A stretch of DNA of 64,000 nucleotides from NCBI GenBank assembly GCA_947493165.1, contig CANLPY010000001.1, positions 372,001 through 436,000 of the forward strand, given 5' to 3'. Origin of the DNA: an uncultured Erythrobacter sp. Lineage in GTDB: Bacteria > Pseudomonadota > Alphaproteobacteria > Sphingomonadales > Sphingomonadaceae. Below, piece after piece: positions 16,752 through 26,007 of the stretch; within the stretch, counting starts at the first letter, position 1, and each line of letters opens with the position of its first letter. A program made the position numbers and the translations under genes. The notes beneath the pieces were generated by a model that was not told the DNA's origin, did not search any database, and saw only the letters and a list, made by a program, of their open reading frames with translations.

Positions 16752-18788
16752 ATGTTTTTGGGCAAGGATTCCAACGCCATGGGCAAACGATCATTCTTTT
16801 GGACTTTAGCAAAAGATCCAACGGCAAATGTTATCGTCATTTCTGCTGCTTCACTGATCCCGCTAATCGGGATGGTCGGCGGTGCAGTCGATGCGAGCCG
16901 GTATTATATGACGACGACCCGGCTTCAGGCGGCGTGCGATGCTGGCGCACTAGCAGCGCGACGCGCCATGAACGATGATGAGTTTAATGGGACTCACAAG
17001 CAGATTGGACGCAATTTCTTCGACCAGAACTATGAAGATGGTTTGTTCGGTCTGGAAAGCCTGTCCCGCGAATACACATCTGACGGTGATGGCGAAGTTG
17101 ATGGTGAAGCATCGGGTGAACTGCCCACATCCTTGATGCACATCTTCGGATATGAACAATTCGAAGTGTCAGTCGATTGCTCAGCTGAGATCAACATCTC
17201 CAACACCGATATCATGTTTGTGTTGGACGTAACCGGCTCAATGAATTGCCCGCCCGATGATGCAGCTTGCACGAACAACGGCAACGTTGAGGCCGCCAAT
17301 TCCAAAATTTCTGCCCTGCGCGATGGAGTTATGACGTTCTATGACACCGTCGAGGGCGCCACATCAGCAAACGCTCAAGTACGCTACGGTATTGTGCCCT
17401 ATTCGAGCAATGTGAATGTCGGCGGCTCGCTTGACGCCAATTGGATGGCTCAAGATCCCGAATATCAAACACGGGCGCAAGTTTTGACTCCAGACATTTG
17501 GGAATTTGAAGAACTGGTCAGTTCAACTCGTTCTGGCTCTATTTCGAACGAGCAAGCCACCGGTGTAGCGACCACAACGTGGGAAAATGTCACTTCCTTC
17601 CAAGATTGTGTCGACCTCGCGTTCTCACAGCATTTTGACATCTATGATGGCGGATCAAACACGGCGGGCCTCACGCTTGTGTCAGAGGTGAGTACGGGCG
17701 AACGTACTCGCACAGCGACCTATTCAGGCGATCTGCAATGGAAGAGGTTGGATTCATTCGACAGCGGCTTCTATCAAGCCAGCACTGATCGTTGTGTAAT
17801 CGACTATGAAGAAGTCTCTTACGATGCGAATGGCGAAGTTACGATCCAAGAGGTCAATAACGGCGGTCAGTTCGACTTTTGGGACTATGACGAGCACAAT
17901 GTTTCTGACCTTGGTGCTGGCCTAAGTCTCGCTTCTCTCTACGGCCAGACCGGAAATCCGGCCGGTGTAATCGGGACGATTGACCTACCCACCGGCAACA
18001 ATGGAACGGACTTAACTCACACTTGGGCGGGTTGCATCGAAGAGGCGGCGACTGACGAGGGGCAAACAGCCTTCGATCCAGTGCCTGCCGAAGCGAACGA
18101 TCTGAATATCAATCTTGTGCCCGCAACAGAGGAAGAACGGTGGAGACCTGCCCTACCTTCGCTGGTTCATTATCGCTTTGATAGCGGTGGTAACTGGTCA
18201 ACTGCGCAGCAAGATTCAACGAACAATTTTGTGACAGTCCAAGGCGCAGGAAACCTTGCTTGTCCTAAACCGGCTCAACGTTTGACCGATATTGATCGGG
18301 ATGAACTTGAAGATTACCTCTCTGCTGCTGAGGGCTTTGTTGCCAACGGCGCTACATATCATGACTTTGGGATGATCTGGGGTGCTCGTTTCATTGCTCC
18401 AAATGGAATTTTCTCTTCTGACAATGCAACCGCCCCTAATGGTGATGCTATCGCGCGTCATATCGTATTTATGACTGATGGTTTGCAAGCGGGCAACAAC
18501 GTAACATATGGCTTGTATGGCATTGAGTGGTGGGACCGCCGCGTCACGAACGATGGTTCCGCAGGACAAATTGCAGACAATCACGCTGCTCGCTTCCAAG
18601 CGGCCTGCCGAGCGGCGCAGAACGAAAATATTTCAGTCTGGGTGGTCGCATTTGGTACGGCGCTGACGCAAAACTTGATTGATTGCGCAGATCCTGGGCG
18701 TGCGTTTGCCGCCGACGATGCTGATGAGCTGGAAGCACGCTTCTCAGAAATTGCGCAAACAATCGCTGCTTTGAGGCTCACACAATGA
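16752..18788 (+). CDS. TadG-like pilus-assembly protein with von Willebrand factor A domain
   Basis: The 678-residue protein starts with a TadE/TadG-type N-terminus: basic residues, then a hydrophobic segment (about 24-46, NVIVISAASLIPLIGMVGGAV) followed by DASRYY, which places the bulk outside the inner membrane. A VWA domain starts near residue 153; its metal site begins D159-V-T161-G-S163. The domain carries a long insertion rich in Asp, Asn and Ser (about 230-480) before the remaining VWA strands (HIVFMTDGLQ, ISVWVVAFG). Such proteins accompany Flp/Tad pili, but no other tad genes (cpaA-F, flp) are nearby. The stop overlaps the next start (ATGA). Confidence 0.85.
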   Translation: MFLGKDSNAMGKRSFFWTLAKDPTANVIVISAASLIPLIGMVGGAVDASRYYMTTTRLQAACDAGALAARRAMNDDEFNGTHKQIGRNFFDQNYEDGLFGLESLSREYTSDGDGEVDGEASGELPTSLMHIFGYEQFEVSVDCSAEINISNTDIMFVLDVTGSMNCPPDDAACTNNGNVEAANSKISALRDGVMTFYDTVEGATSANAQVRYGIVPYSSNVNVGGSLDANWMAQDPEYQTRAQVLTPDIWEFEELVSSTRSGSISNEQATGVATTTWENVTSFQDCVDLAFSQHFDIYDGGSNTAGLTLVSEVSTGERTRTATYSGDLQWKRLDSFDSGFYQASTDRCVIDYEEVSYDANGEVTIQEVNNGGQFDFWDYDEHNVSDLGAGLSLASLYGQTGNPAGVIGTIDLPTGNNGTDLTHTWAGCIEEAATDEGQTAFDPVPAEANDLNINLVPATEEERWRPALPSLVHYRFDSGGNWSTAQQDSTNNFVTVQGAGNLACPKPAQRLTDIDRDELEDYLSAAEGFVANGATYHDFGMIWGARFIAPNGIFSSDNATAPNGDAIARHIVFMTDGLQAGNNVTYGLYGIEWWDRRVTNDGSAGQIADNHAARFQAACRAAQNENISVWVVAFGTALTQNLIDCADPGRAFAADDADELEARFSEIAQTIAALRLTQ

Positions 18789-19402
18789 TTTGGGGCATGG
18801 CACGGAAAGCGCGCTCTAAAGATCAGGGCATCGCGGGTGATGAGAGTGGAGCGACCCTTGTTGAATTCGCATTCGTTGCGCCAATTCTGATGACATTGCT
18901 GATGGGCATTTTCGATATGGCCCACACGCAATACACATCAGCCTTGGTCAACGGGGCGATGCAAAAGGCTGGACGTGATCTCACGCTTGAAAGCGCAGGC
19001 AGCAGGCAGAGCATCATCGATCAATCGGTGATCGACGCGGTTTCCGATGTCGCACCGAACAGCGCGACTGTTACGCTTGAGAAGTTATCCTTCTTCGACT
19101 TTTCCGATATCGGCAAACCTGAAGAATATCGAGACCTCAACTTCAACGGTGCATGTGACAATGACGAACCTTTTGAAGATGCGAACGACAATGGCCAGTG
19201 GGATCCCGATCGAGGCCAAGCTGGTATTGGCGGAGCGCGCGATGCAGTGCTTTACACTGCGACGGTCACCTATTCCCGGCTGTTTCCGTTGGCAGGTCTA
19301 GCCGGCTTGCCTGAGACTGTAACGGTCGAAACTTCGACTGTTCTTCGTAACCAACCGTTTGATGAACAAGACCGGACAGTCGAAACGAGAAACTGCTCAT
19401 GA
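18785..19402 (+). CDS. TadE-like pseudopilin with calcium-loop insert
   Basis: The 205-residue protein has the TadE signature: basic N-terminus, ESGATLVEFAFVAPILMTLLMGIFDM at residues 20-45 with the glutamate preceding the hydrophobic segment, then an extracytoplasmic domain. Around residues 118-150 is an Asp/Asn-rich stretch (DLNFNGACDNDEPF, DANDNGQWDPDRG) like thrombospondin-type or EF-hand calcium loops. It overlaps the genes on both sides (ATGA at each junction), so the three proteins are probably made together. Confidence 0.85.
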   Translation: MIWGMARKARSKDQGIAGDESGATLVEFAFVAPILMTLLMGIFDMAHTQYTSALVNGAMQKAGRDLTLESAGSRQSIIDQSVIDAVSDVAPNSATVTLEKLSFFDFSDIGKPEEYRDLNFNGACDNDEPFEDANDNGQWDPDRGQAGIGGARDAVLYTATVTYSRLFPLAGLAGLPETVTVETSTVLRNQPFDEQDRTVETRNCS

Positions 19403-20097
19403 TTATTCCAAAGAAATCGATTGCTAAGGCGCTGAAACGTCCAATTTCTCGGCTGTCTGAGCTGCGTGCGAATACATCGGGCGTAGCATTGGCGGAATTC
19501 GCCTACACGATGCCAATTGTCTTATCGCTTGGTATGATGGGCGCTGAGACCGCGAATTATGCGGTAACGCATATGCGTATCAGTCAGGTCGCCATGCAAG
19601 TTGCCGACAACGCTTCGCGCGTTGGTGAGGCGGAAGTCCTTCAACTGAAACGTGTGTTTGAAAGCGACATATTAGACGTGATGGTCGGCGCTGACAGATT
19701 GAGCGGCGGTTTGGACGTTATGCAGAATGGAAGGGTGATCCTTTCAAGTCTGCAGGAGAACGCAGAGGGCGGCCAAGAAATCAGATGGCAGCGCTGTATG
19801 GGGATCGCAAATTACACATCAAGTTTTGGTGTTGAAGGTGACGGCGAAACTGGGACCGATTTCCCTGGCATGGGTGAAAGCGGCAGAGAAATTACTGCGG
19901 CACCTGGCACGGCGGTTATGTTTGTTGAGGTGGTCTTCGACTATGATGGCGTCACGCCCTTCAATGATTTCATCACTGGCGATACCATTCGCTACACATC
20001 TGCATTCAACATCCGTGATGACCGCGATTTGACCCAACTGTATGAGGATACGCCTGCGGTCCAAGCAGCGACTTGCGACCGGTTTGAAGACATCTGA
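19399..20097 (+). CDS. TadE/TadG-like membrane protein
   Basis: The 232-residue protein has a basic N-terminus and a TadE-type hydrophobic segment (GVALAEFAYTMPIVLSLGMMGAE, residues 30-52) with the conserved glutamate, followed by an exported domain with two cysteines (WQRCMG, AATCDRF) that may pair. It is the last gene of the three-gene TadG/TadE-like operon and is followed by a strong terminator. Role in a pilus or surface structure is inferred from the family only. Confidence 0.82.
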   Translation: MIIPKKSIAKALKRPISRLSELRANTSGVALAEFAYTMPIVLSLGMMGAETANYAVTHMRISQVAMQVADNASRVGEAEVLQLKRVFESDILDVMVGADRLSGGLDVMQNGRVILSSLQENAEGGQEIRWQRCMGIANYTSSFGVEGDGETGTDFPGMGESGREITAAPGTAVMFVEVVFDYDGVTPFNDFITGDTIRYTSAFNIRDDRDLTQLYEDTPAVQAATCDRFEDI

Positions 20098-20113
20098 TTT
20101 TTGCTGATTTAGC

Positions 20114-20158
20114 ATAAAAAGAGGCTGAGCTGCGTATTGCATCTCAGCCTCTTTTTTT
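20114..20158. terminator. Bidirectional rho-independent terminator
   Basis: AGAGGCTGAG at 20120-20129 pairs with CTCAGCCTCT at 20143-20152, preceded by an A-run and followed by seven T. It separates the convergent TadE-like gene and pdhB and can end both transcripts. Confidence 0.92.
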
Positions 20159-20178
20159 GAGCTTTCAGCGGCTAGGGA

Positions 20179-21555
20179 TTAACTCGCGTAGCAAACCTTT
20201 TTAGCGGCTTCGACAATGGAACTCGCATCGATAAGCGCCAATTTTTCCAAGTTTGCGGCATAGGGAAGCGGGACATCTTCATTGCAAACGCGAAGAACTG
20301 GTGCGTCGAGATCGTCAAAGCCTTCTTCCATACAGATCGCCTGAATTTCAGATGCGATTGAGCATGTTGGCCAGCCCTCTTCCGCGACGATCAAACGATT
20401 CGTCTTGGCAAGACTGGTGAGAACTGCTTGCTTATCAAGCGGGCGCAATGTGCGAAGATCAATCACTTCTGCGTCAATGCCCTGCCCTGCAAGTTCATCT
20501 GCCGCTTCCAGCGCCATCCCAACACCGATTGAATAGCTAACGATCGTCACATCGCTTCCTTCACGCATGATCCGCGCTTTGCCGATTGGCAGGACGTGAT
20601 CGTCAATATCTGGAACGTCGAAGCTGCGACCGTAGACCAATTCATTCTCAAGGAAGACGACCGGGTCTTCGCTGCGGATGGCAGCCTTCATCAGGCCTTT
20701 GGCATCTGCGCTATCATAAGGGGCGATCACAATCAGGCCAGGGACGCTAGCGTACCATGGGCCGTAATTCTGGCTGTGCTGCGCGCCGACCCGGCTTGCG
20801 GCGCCATTCGGCCCGCGGAAAACGATCGGGCAACGCATCTGGCCGCCCGACATGTAGTTGGTTTTGGCGGCGGAATTGATGATGTGATCAATCGCCTGCA
20901 TCGCGAAGTTGAACGTCATGAATTCGACGATTGGGCGCAGGCCGCCCATCGCTGCGCCCGTGCCGATACCGGCAAAGCCATATTCAGTGATCGGCGTATC
21001 AATCACGCGTTTTGCACCAAATTCGTCGAGCAGGCCCTGCGTGACTTTATAGGCGCCCTGATATTCAGCAACTTCCTCGCCCATCACGAACACGCGTTCA
21101 TCGCGGCGCATTTCTTCCGCCATGCCATCGCGCAAGGCTTCGCGCACAGCGGTGCTGGTGAAGCTCGTGCCCTCTGGGATTTCCGGATCGTGCGCAGACG
21201 CCGCTGGCGCTGTCTTTTCCGCCGCAGGTTTAGCTGCTGGTTCAGGCGCAGCAGCCGGTTCAGCAGCGGCGGCAGGTGCTGGTTCAGCTGCGCTGGTGTC
21301 GCCATCATCCTCGCCCTCGCCTGTCATCATCGCGATCACGGTGCCAACAGCCACGTCTTCTGTGCCTTCGTCGATCATGATCTTGGACAATACGCCCTCG
21401 TCAATCGCTTCGAATTCCATCGTGGCTTTGTCGGTTTCGATTTCGGCAATGATATCGCCCGGCTCGATCGTATCGCCTTCAGACTTTAGCCATTTGGCGA
21501 GAGTGCCCTGCTCCATAGTCGGCGAAAGCGCCGGCATTTTCAGTTCAATAGCCAT
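20179..21555 (-). CDS. pdhB: Pyruvate dehydrogenase E1 component beta subunit with N-terminal lipoyl domain
   Basis: The 458-residue protein has an N-terminal lipoyl domain (about 1-78) with the lipoylated lysine K43 in ETDKATM, an Ala/Pro/Glu linker (about 85-125), and the E1-beta transketolase-like domain from about residue 130 ([36 protein letters not shown]). Pyruvate dehydrogenase converts pyruvate to acetyl-CoA; an extra lipoyl domain on E1-beta is characteristic of alphaproteobacteria. It lies three bases downstream of pdhA. No pdhC (E2) or lpd follows; the operon ends at the terminator, so these must be elsewhere. Confidence 0.96.
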   Translation of the reverse strand: MAIELKMPALSPTMEQGTLAKWLKSEGDTIEPGDIIAEIETDKATMEFEAIDEGVLSKIMIDEGTEDVAVGTVIAMMTGEGEDDGDTSAAEPAPAAAAEPAAAPEPAAKPAAEKTAPAASAHDPEIPEGTSFTSTAVREALRDGMAEEMRRDERVFVMGEEVAEYQGAYKVTQGLLDEFGAKRVIDTPITEYGFAGIGTGAAMGGLRPIVEFMTFNFAMQAIDHIINSAAKTNYMSGGQMRCPIVFRGPNGAASRVGAQHSQNYGPWYASVPGLIVIAPYDSADAKGLMKAAIRSEDPVVFLENELVYGRSFDVPDIDDHVLPIGKARIMREGSDVTIVSYSIGVGMALEAADELAGQGIDAEVIDLRTLRPLDKQAVLTSLAKTNRLIVAEEGWPTCSIASEIQAICMEEGFDDLDAPVLRVCNEDVPLPYAANLEKLALIDASSIVEAAKKVCYAS

Positions 21556-21558
21556 GGC

Positions 21559-22689
21559 TCAATACTCCTCCACCAAAACATCGGTGTAGAGTTCAGGAGC
21601 TTCTGGCTCTGGTGAATTCTCCGCAAAGTCAGCGGCTTCAGCGACACGCTTGCGAATGGCCTTATCAATCGATTTCAGATCATCTTCCGACTTGCCGGCC
21701 GCTATCAGAGCTTTCTTAAGCGCCTCGATCGGGTCGTGGTGATCGCGTTGATCCTGCACTTCCTCGCGGGTGCGATATTTGGCTGGGTCTGACATGGAAT
21801 GCCCGCGATAGCGGTAGGTGTTTAGCTCCATGAGAACCGGCCCCTTGCCATCACGCACATGTTTAAAGGCGACTTCCGCTGCTGCGCGCACTTCAAGCAC
21901 GTCCATCCCATTCACTTCCATGCCTGGAATGCGGAAAGATGTGCCGCGGCGGTAAAAGCGGGTTTCGGCAGACGATCGCTTAGTCGATGTGCCCATCGCA
22001 TATTGGTTGTCTTCTACGACGAATACGATCGGCAGGTTCCACAGCGACGCCATGTTGAAAGTCTCATAGACCTGACCCTGGTTCGCTGCGCCATCGCCAA
22101 AATAGGCAAGGCATAGGCCGCCATCCTCATTGTATTTGTGCGCGAGCGCCAAGCCGCCACCAAGCGCAACCTGCGCCCCAACAATACCATGCCCGCCGTA
22201 GAATTTGTGCTCGGTGCTGAACATGTGCATCGAGCCGCCCTTCCCCTTGGAAATGCCTGCTTCGCGGCCGGTCAGCTCTGCCATAATGACATTGGGATCG
22301 ATGCCGTAAGCCAGCATGTGACCGTGATCGCGATAGCCGGTGATGACGCTATCCTTGTCGCCATCAAGCGCGCTTTGCAGGCCGATCGCCACAGCTTCCT
22401 GTCCGATATACAGGTGGCAGAAGCCGCCGATCAGGCCAAGGCCGTAAAGCTGACCGGCCTTCTCCTCAAAACGGCGAATGAGCAGCATTTGCTCATAAAA
22501 ACCCATCATCTGTTCGTCCGAGGCATCAAAGCTCTTTGCCGCCTCAAATTCGCGCTGAAGCGATTGGAGCATGAAGTCAGGATCGTCTGACGGCGCTAGC
22601 GCTGGTGCGCTATGAGGTTCGGTCTTGCTTGGCGCCGCCGGCTTTTTTGCGGACGCTTTCGATTTCTGAGGCTGCTTCGCCAATGCCAT
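21559..22689 (-). CDS. pdhA: Pyruvate dehydrogenase E1 component alpha subunit
   Basis: The 376-residue subunit binds thiamine diphosphate through the GDGAANQGQVYETFNMA ... NQYAM motif and decarboxylates pyruvate with PdhB. The region YRGHSMSDPAKYR corresponds to the phosphorylation-loop sequence of mitochondrial E1-alpha. The first 40 residues form a Lys/Ala/Pro-rich extension typical of alphaproteobacterial homologues. It leads the pdhA-pdhB pair and follows ftsB on the same strand with a gap of about 190 bases in which I see no gene. Confidence 0.96.
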   Translation of the reverse strand: MALAKQPQKSKASAKKPAAPSKTEPHSAPALAPSDDPDFMLQSLQREFEAAKSFDASDEQMMGFYEQMLLIRRFEEKAGQLYGLGLIGGFCHLYIGQEAVAIGLQSALDGDKDSVITGYRDHGHMLAYGIDPNVIMAELTGREAGISKGKGGSMHMFSTEHKFYGGHGIVGAQVALGGGLALAHKYNEDGGLCLAYFGDGAANQGQVYETFNMASLWNLPIVFVVEDNQYAMGTSTKRSSAETRFYRRGTSFRIPGMEVNGMDVLEVRAAAEVAFKHVRDGKGPVLMELNTYRYRGHSMSDPAKYRTREEVQDQRDHHDPIEALKKALIAAGKSEDDLKSIDKAIRKRVAEAADFAENSPEPEAPELYTDVLVEEY

Positions 22690-22879
22690 TATCCTTTGAT
22701 GAGCGAACTTTGAGTTATGCCCGCCTTGAGGGAGGAGTTTGCGTGCTCGCTATAATCACGGTCCCACGCAATACGCAACGGCAAGCAGATGTTTCGGGCC
22801 GCAATTCGCCTCTAGCATACGTATGTAATGGGAGAGGAATGTGCCTCAACCGATTGAGAGGCAAGGATAGCGGCCAGCG

Positions 22880-23176
22880 CTAGTCTTCAATTGTGATGAC
22901 CACTTCATCGGGGTGGACCACATTCATGTTCCGGCGCAGCAATTCGCCAACAAGGTCGGGATCAGCTGCCCCTGGATCGAGCAAAGCCACACGGTTGCGC
23001 AGATCATTGCGTTCCGCCGTTAGCATTGCAATTTGCGTCTTGCGCTGTTCAAGCAAGTTGGCATTTTCGTTCCACGCAAGCAAACCAGTTGGGCCGGCAA
23101 TCGCCAGTCCAGTAAGCACGAGCAGCACCATCAGCGCCATACCCTGCTTCAATTGGTCTTTTGGTGGTTTATGCAT
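22880..23176 (-). CDS. ftsB: Septum formation initiator FtsB/DivIC-like protein
   Basis: The 98-residue protein has a short cytoplasmic tail, one membrane segment (about 12-35, GMALMVLLVLTGLAIAGPTGLLAW) and a coiled coil (NLLEQRKTQIAMLTAERNDLRNRV) as in FtsB, which joins FtsL and FtsQ at the division site. Its position just upstream of pdhA is conserved in alphaproteobacteria. The frame is open to a TTG at 23230, but the ATG at 23176 gives the usual length. Confidence 0.88.
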   Translation of the reverse strand: MHKPPKDQLKQGMALMVLLVLTGLAIAGPTGLLAWNENANLLEQRKTQIAMLTAERNDLRNRVALLDPGAADPDLVGELLRRNMNVVHPDEVVITIED

Positions 23177-23336
23177 ATTCTTAGTTCTGCCCCTAGAAAC
23201 CACAGAATCATAGTTAACCCATAGGTTCAAGCAGAAAACGCCAAACCCTTAAATAAATGCGGTTCAATTGGGGATTCGCTATCCGTCTACGGCAGAATAT
23301 CGTCAAATTGGAACAATCCGGCCTGCCGCTTCGTTA

Positions 23337-24230
23337 ATGAGCGAATTGTACGGGATTAACACACACATGCTATCGACGCTTACCAATCAGATTGAATCTA
23401 TGGCTACAGGCTTGGTTGCGAGCTTGCCGTCACTGGCAATCGCTCTAGTGATAATCATCATTACGGCTTTGTTCGCGAAGTTTGCAGTGAAAATCGCGGA
23501 CAAAGTGATTGGCAAGACAGAGCTTCGCCCATCACTGCGCAACTTGATTGAAACGTTAGTTCGGCTCGGTGTGTGGCTCGTGGGTCTGATGATCGCAGCA
23601 ATTGTGGTCATGCCCGGCTTAACGCCTGCAAGTCTGATTGCCGGCCTTGGTATCGGCGCGGTCGCGATTGGCTTTGCGTTTCAAGATATTTTTGAGAACT
23701 TCCTTGCCGGCGTGCTGATCATGGTGCGCGAGAAAATGCGCATTGGTGATGTTATCAAATGTGAGGGGATCTACGGCAAGGTTGAGCATATCACTCTTCG
23801 TGAAACTCATATTAGAGCCATGTCCGGGGAGCTAAATGTTGTTCCCAACTCGATACTTTTTAAGAACCCTGTCGAGATTCTAACCGATGTTGATCAACGC
23901 CGCCACAGCGTAGTGATCGGCGTGTCCTATGACACTGACCTTGAGAAGGCATCCGATGTTATTCTGAACGCCGTGAAGGCGATTGAGATCGTTGATGAGA
24001 GCAAGGGCGTTGATGTTTTTGCCGATGAATTCAATTCTAGCAGTGTTGATTTCCTTGTTCGTTGGTGGTCCGGCTCTAAGCCGCGCGACGGCCGTGAAAG
24101 CAAAGATCTTGTTGTGCGGGCTATTAAGCGCGGGTTGGACGATGCAGGAATTGAAATTCCCTTCCCATACATCACTCATACTTTCAAAGAGCGCGTGCCA
24201 ATGGGCAAAGAGCCAGGCGATGAGATTTGA
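23337..24230 (+). CDS. MscS-family small-conductance mechanosensitive channel
   Basis: The 297-residue protein has three membrane segments followed by the MscS beta domain. TM3 shows the Gly/Ala pattern GLGIGAVAIGFAFQDIFENFLAGVLI, and the beta domain begins REKMRIGDVIKCEGIYGKVEHI. It would open on membrane tension to release osmolytes. Candidate starts are the ATG at 23337 (used) and one at 23367; neither has a strong ribosome-binding site, and a TTG at 23268 would only lengthen a non-conserved tail. Confidence 0.92.
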   Translation: MSELYGINTHMLSTLTNQIESMATGLVASLPSLAIALVIIIITALFAKFAVKIADKVIGKTELRPSLRNLIETLVRLGVWLVGLMIAAIVVMPGLTPASLIAGLGIGAVAIGFAFQDIFENFLAGVLIMVREKMRIGDVIKCEGIYGKVEHITLRETHIRAMSGELNVVPNSILFKNPVEILTDVDQRRHSVVIGVSYDTDLEKASDVILNAVKAIEIVDESKGVDVFADEFNSSSVDFLVRWWSGSKPRDGRESKDLVVRAIKRGLDDAGIEIPFPYITHTFKERVPMGKEPGDEI

Positions 24231-24316
24231 GAACTGATTGCAACGCCGCGTTGCTTTAATCGCGTGGTGTTATCGGGCTAGTATGATAGGCTTTCGGCGA
24301 AAGAGAGCCTCGCCAC

Positions 24317-25231
24317 ATGCAAATTCTGTCTCATGACCCTGCCCGCTTTTCCGAACTGCCTGACTACCCTTTTGCCGAAAACTGGGTCGAGATTGATTTA
24401 GGAGGCGGCCATTCAGGCCGGATGCATTACGTCGATGAAGGTCCAAAGGATGCACCAGCAATTCTGCTGTTTCACGGTGAACCGAGCTGGTCCTATCTTT
24501 ATCGCAAAATGATTCCGCACCTGCTGGACGCTGGCTTTCGCTGCCTCGCTCCAGATCTGATCGGTTTCGGCAAAAGCGACAAACCGGATGAAGTGGGCTT
24601 TTACAGCTATGACGCGCATATCAGCTGGCTGAAGCAATGGCGTGAGCAAATTGTGCCAGAGCAAGCGGGACTGTTTTGCCAAGATTGGGGCGGCCTGCTG
24701 GGCCTGCGAATGGTGGGTGAGGATCCCGATAGTTTCGCCTTTGTCGTCGCTAGCAATACCTTCCTTCCAACTGGCGGCACACCCTCCCCCGCATTTCTCG
24801 CTTGGCGCGAATTTGCCAAATCATCGCCAGACTTCCAGATCGGTGAATTGCTGCAGCGCGCCACCGCGACGGAGCGGAGCGCGGCCGAAGTTGCGGCGTA
24901 TGATGCCCCCTTCCCCGATGGGCCGTCAAAGGCAGGTGCGCGTGCCTTCCCGCAGCTGGTTCCGGTTGAAGACGGCATGGATGGGATCGAACAGAATAAG
25001 CGCGCGTGGGAAGGTCTCTCTGCGTTCGACAAACCATTCCTGACCCTGTTTGGCGAAGATGATCCAGTTACCGGTGGTTTGGCTCAGCCATTGATCGATC
25101 GGATTGCCGGGTCGAAAGGCCAACCGCACGCCATGCTTTCCACCTGCGGTCACTTTTGTCAGGAAGACCGTCCTGCGGAACTCGCACAGGGCATAATCGA
25201 CACGGCGAAAAATGCGAGCTTTCACAGCTAA
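24317..25231 (+). CDS. Haloalkane dehalogenase (HLD-I type alpha/beta hydrolase)
   Basis: The 304-residue alpha/beta hydrolase carries the haloalkane dehalogenase active site: nucleophile D123 with halide-binding W124 in FCQDWGG, oxyanion/water residue E55 in HGEPSW, a second likely halide-binding tryptophan W163, catalytic acid at D248 or D249 in FGEDDP, and H279 in CGHFCQED. This combination is that of subfamily I (DhlA/DhmA) and distinguishes it from epoxide hydrolases. It hydrolyses carbon-halogen bonds; the natural substrate is unknown. It stands alone upstream of a tRNA gene with no transport or further degradation genes. Confidence 0.9.
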   Translation: MQILSHDPARFSELPDYPFAENWVEIDLGGGHSGRMHYVDEGPKDAPAILLFHGEPSWSYLYRKMIPHLLDAGFRCLAPDLIGFGKSDKPDEVGFYSYDAHISWLKQWREQIVPEQAGLFCQDWGGLLGLRMVGEDPDSFAFVVASNTFLPTGGTPSPAFLAWREFAKSSPDFQIGELLQRATATERSAAEVAAYDAPFPDGPSKAGARAFPQLVPVEDGMDGIEQNKRAWEGLSAFDKPFLTLFGEDDPVTGGLAQPLIDRIAGSKGQPHAMLSTCGHFCQEDRPAELAQGIIDTAKNASFHS

Positions 25232-25277
25232 TTCGAATTTCCTTAGGGTGACGCATTCTGAGCACGCGATAGGATGA

Positions 25278-25354
25278 TGGTGACCCCGGCGTGATTCGAA
25301 CACGCGGCCCCCAGATTAGGAATCTGGTGCTCTATCCGGCTGAGCTACGGGGCC
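25278..25354 (-). tRNA. tRNA-Arg (anticodon CCU)
   Basis: A 77-base cloverleaf on the minus strand. The acceptor stem GGCCCCG pairs with CGGGGTC, the D-arm has AGCTCAG, the anticodon CCT is complementary to 25318-25320, the T-arm has GTTCGAATC, and CCA is encoded at 25280-25278. It decodes AGG. No integrase or duplicated 3' end is visible nearby. Confidence 0.96.
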
Positions 25355-25437
25355 CCGCGAAGCCCAATAACAGGGTTTGCTATTCGCGCAATATCGGCGC
25401 GCAGCGCCGCAAGGCCCTTGTGGCCGCCCGCAGCGAC

Positions 25438-25488
25438 GCGATCTTTGATCGCATGAGCGAGGAAATCGCTCGCCCGGATGGGCGGGCG
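25438..25488. other. Three back-to-back short hairpins
   Basis: In the interval between tRNA-Arg and the DUF1178 gene three inverted repeats abut: GCGATC-TTT-GATCGC (25438-25452), GAGCGA-GGAAA-TCGCTC (25455-25471) and CGCCCG-GATGGG-CGGGCG (25471-25488). On the minus strand this lies between the DUF1178 stop and the tRNA 5' end, so it could act in termination or in RNA processing. No long T-run follows. Confidence 0.45.
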
Positions 25489-25501
25489 CAAACAAAATCG
25501 A

Positions 25502-25999
25502 TCAATTCAGTTTGTCAGGCGGCGCGACTGGAAATGGTAGCGGAGCAATTGGTACGCCCTCATCAACCAAAGATTTTGCTTCTTTCAGGCTCGCCTGGCC
25601 GTGGATGGGGGCTTCATCGCGCTCACCATAGTGCATTTCGCGGCTTTGCTCGGCAAAGTCCTCACCAACCCAAGTGCTTTTCTCCAGCGCCTTGGTTTGA
25701 GCGTTTGCCAATTGCTTGATCGCCTGCTTCATCTCTGGCGTCATTGGGGTGTTGGACAACTGGCCACCTCCGCTTGCGATTGGCGAATCGGCATTTTGCT
25801 GTGACGTCTTGGCAAGCGCCCGGCCCGAATTGCCCTTCGCTGGGACTGCTGGGGACATCGGAGCCTTCTCCACGCCATCTGAGCCGCATTCGGGGCATGA
25901 AATCAGGCCGCCAGCACATTGGTCGGTGTAATCGGAAGATGAGCTGAACCAGCCTTCAAATCGGTGACCGTGTTCGCATTGTAGATCATAAACAATCAT
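25502..25999 (-). CDS. DUF1178 family protein
   Basis: The 165-residue protein matches DUF1178, conserved in alphaproteobacteria. The N-terminus IVYDLQCEHGHRFEGWFSS and the following CPECGS give cysteine/histidine pairs that look like a small zinc ribbon (C8, H10, then CxxC). The middle is low complexity and the C-terminus EAKSLVDEGVPIAPLPFP is the conserved tail. Function is unknown. It is eight bases downstream of the nitrilase-family gene and shares an operon with it and grxC. Confidence 0.88.
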   Translation of the reverse strand: MIVYDLQCEHGHRFEGWFSSSSDYTDQCAGGLISCPECGSDGVEKAPMSPAVPAKGNSGRALAKTSQQNADSPIASGGGQLSNTPMTPEMKQAIKQLANAQTKALEKSTWVGEDFAEQSREMHYGERDEAPIHGQASLKEAKSLVDEGVPIAPLPFPVAPPDKLN

Positions 26000-26007
26000 A
26001 GCCGCGC

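Noticed and set aside
20596..21489. 297-codon open frame on the plus strand
   Set aside because: It is antisense to pdhB, whose family match is unequivocal; the translated product has no recognisable domain and reflects high-GC codon bias.
25278..25501. tRNA-Arg as an integration site for a mobile element
   Set aside because: No integrase, no repeated tRNA 3' end and no change in gene character on either side.
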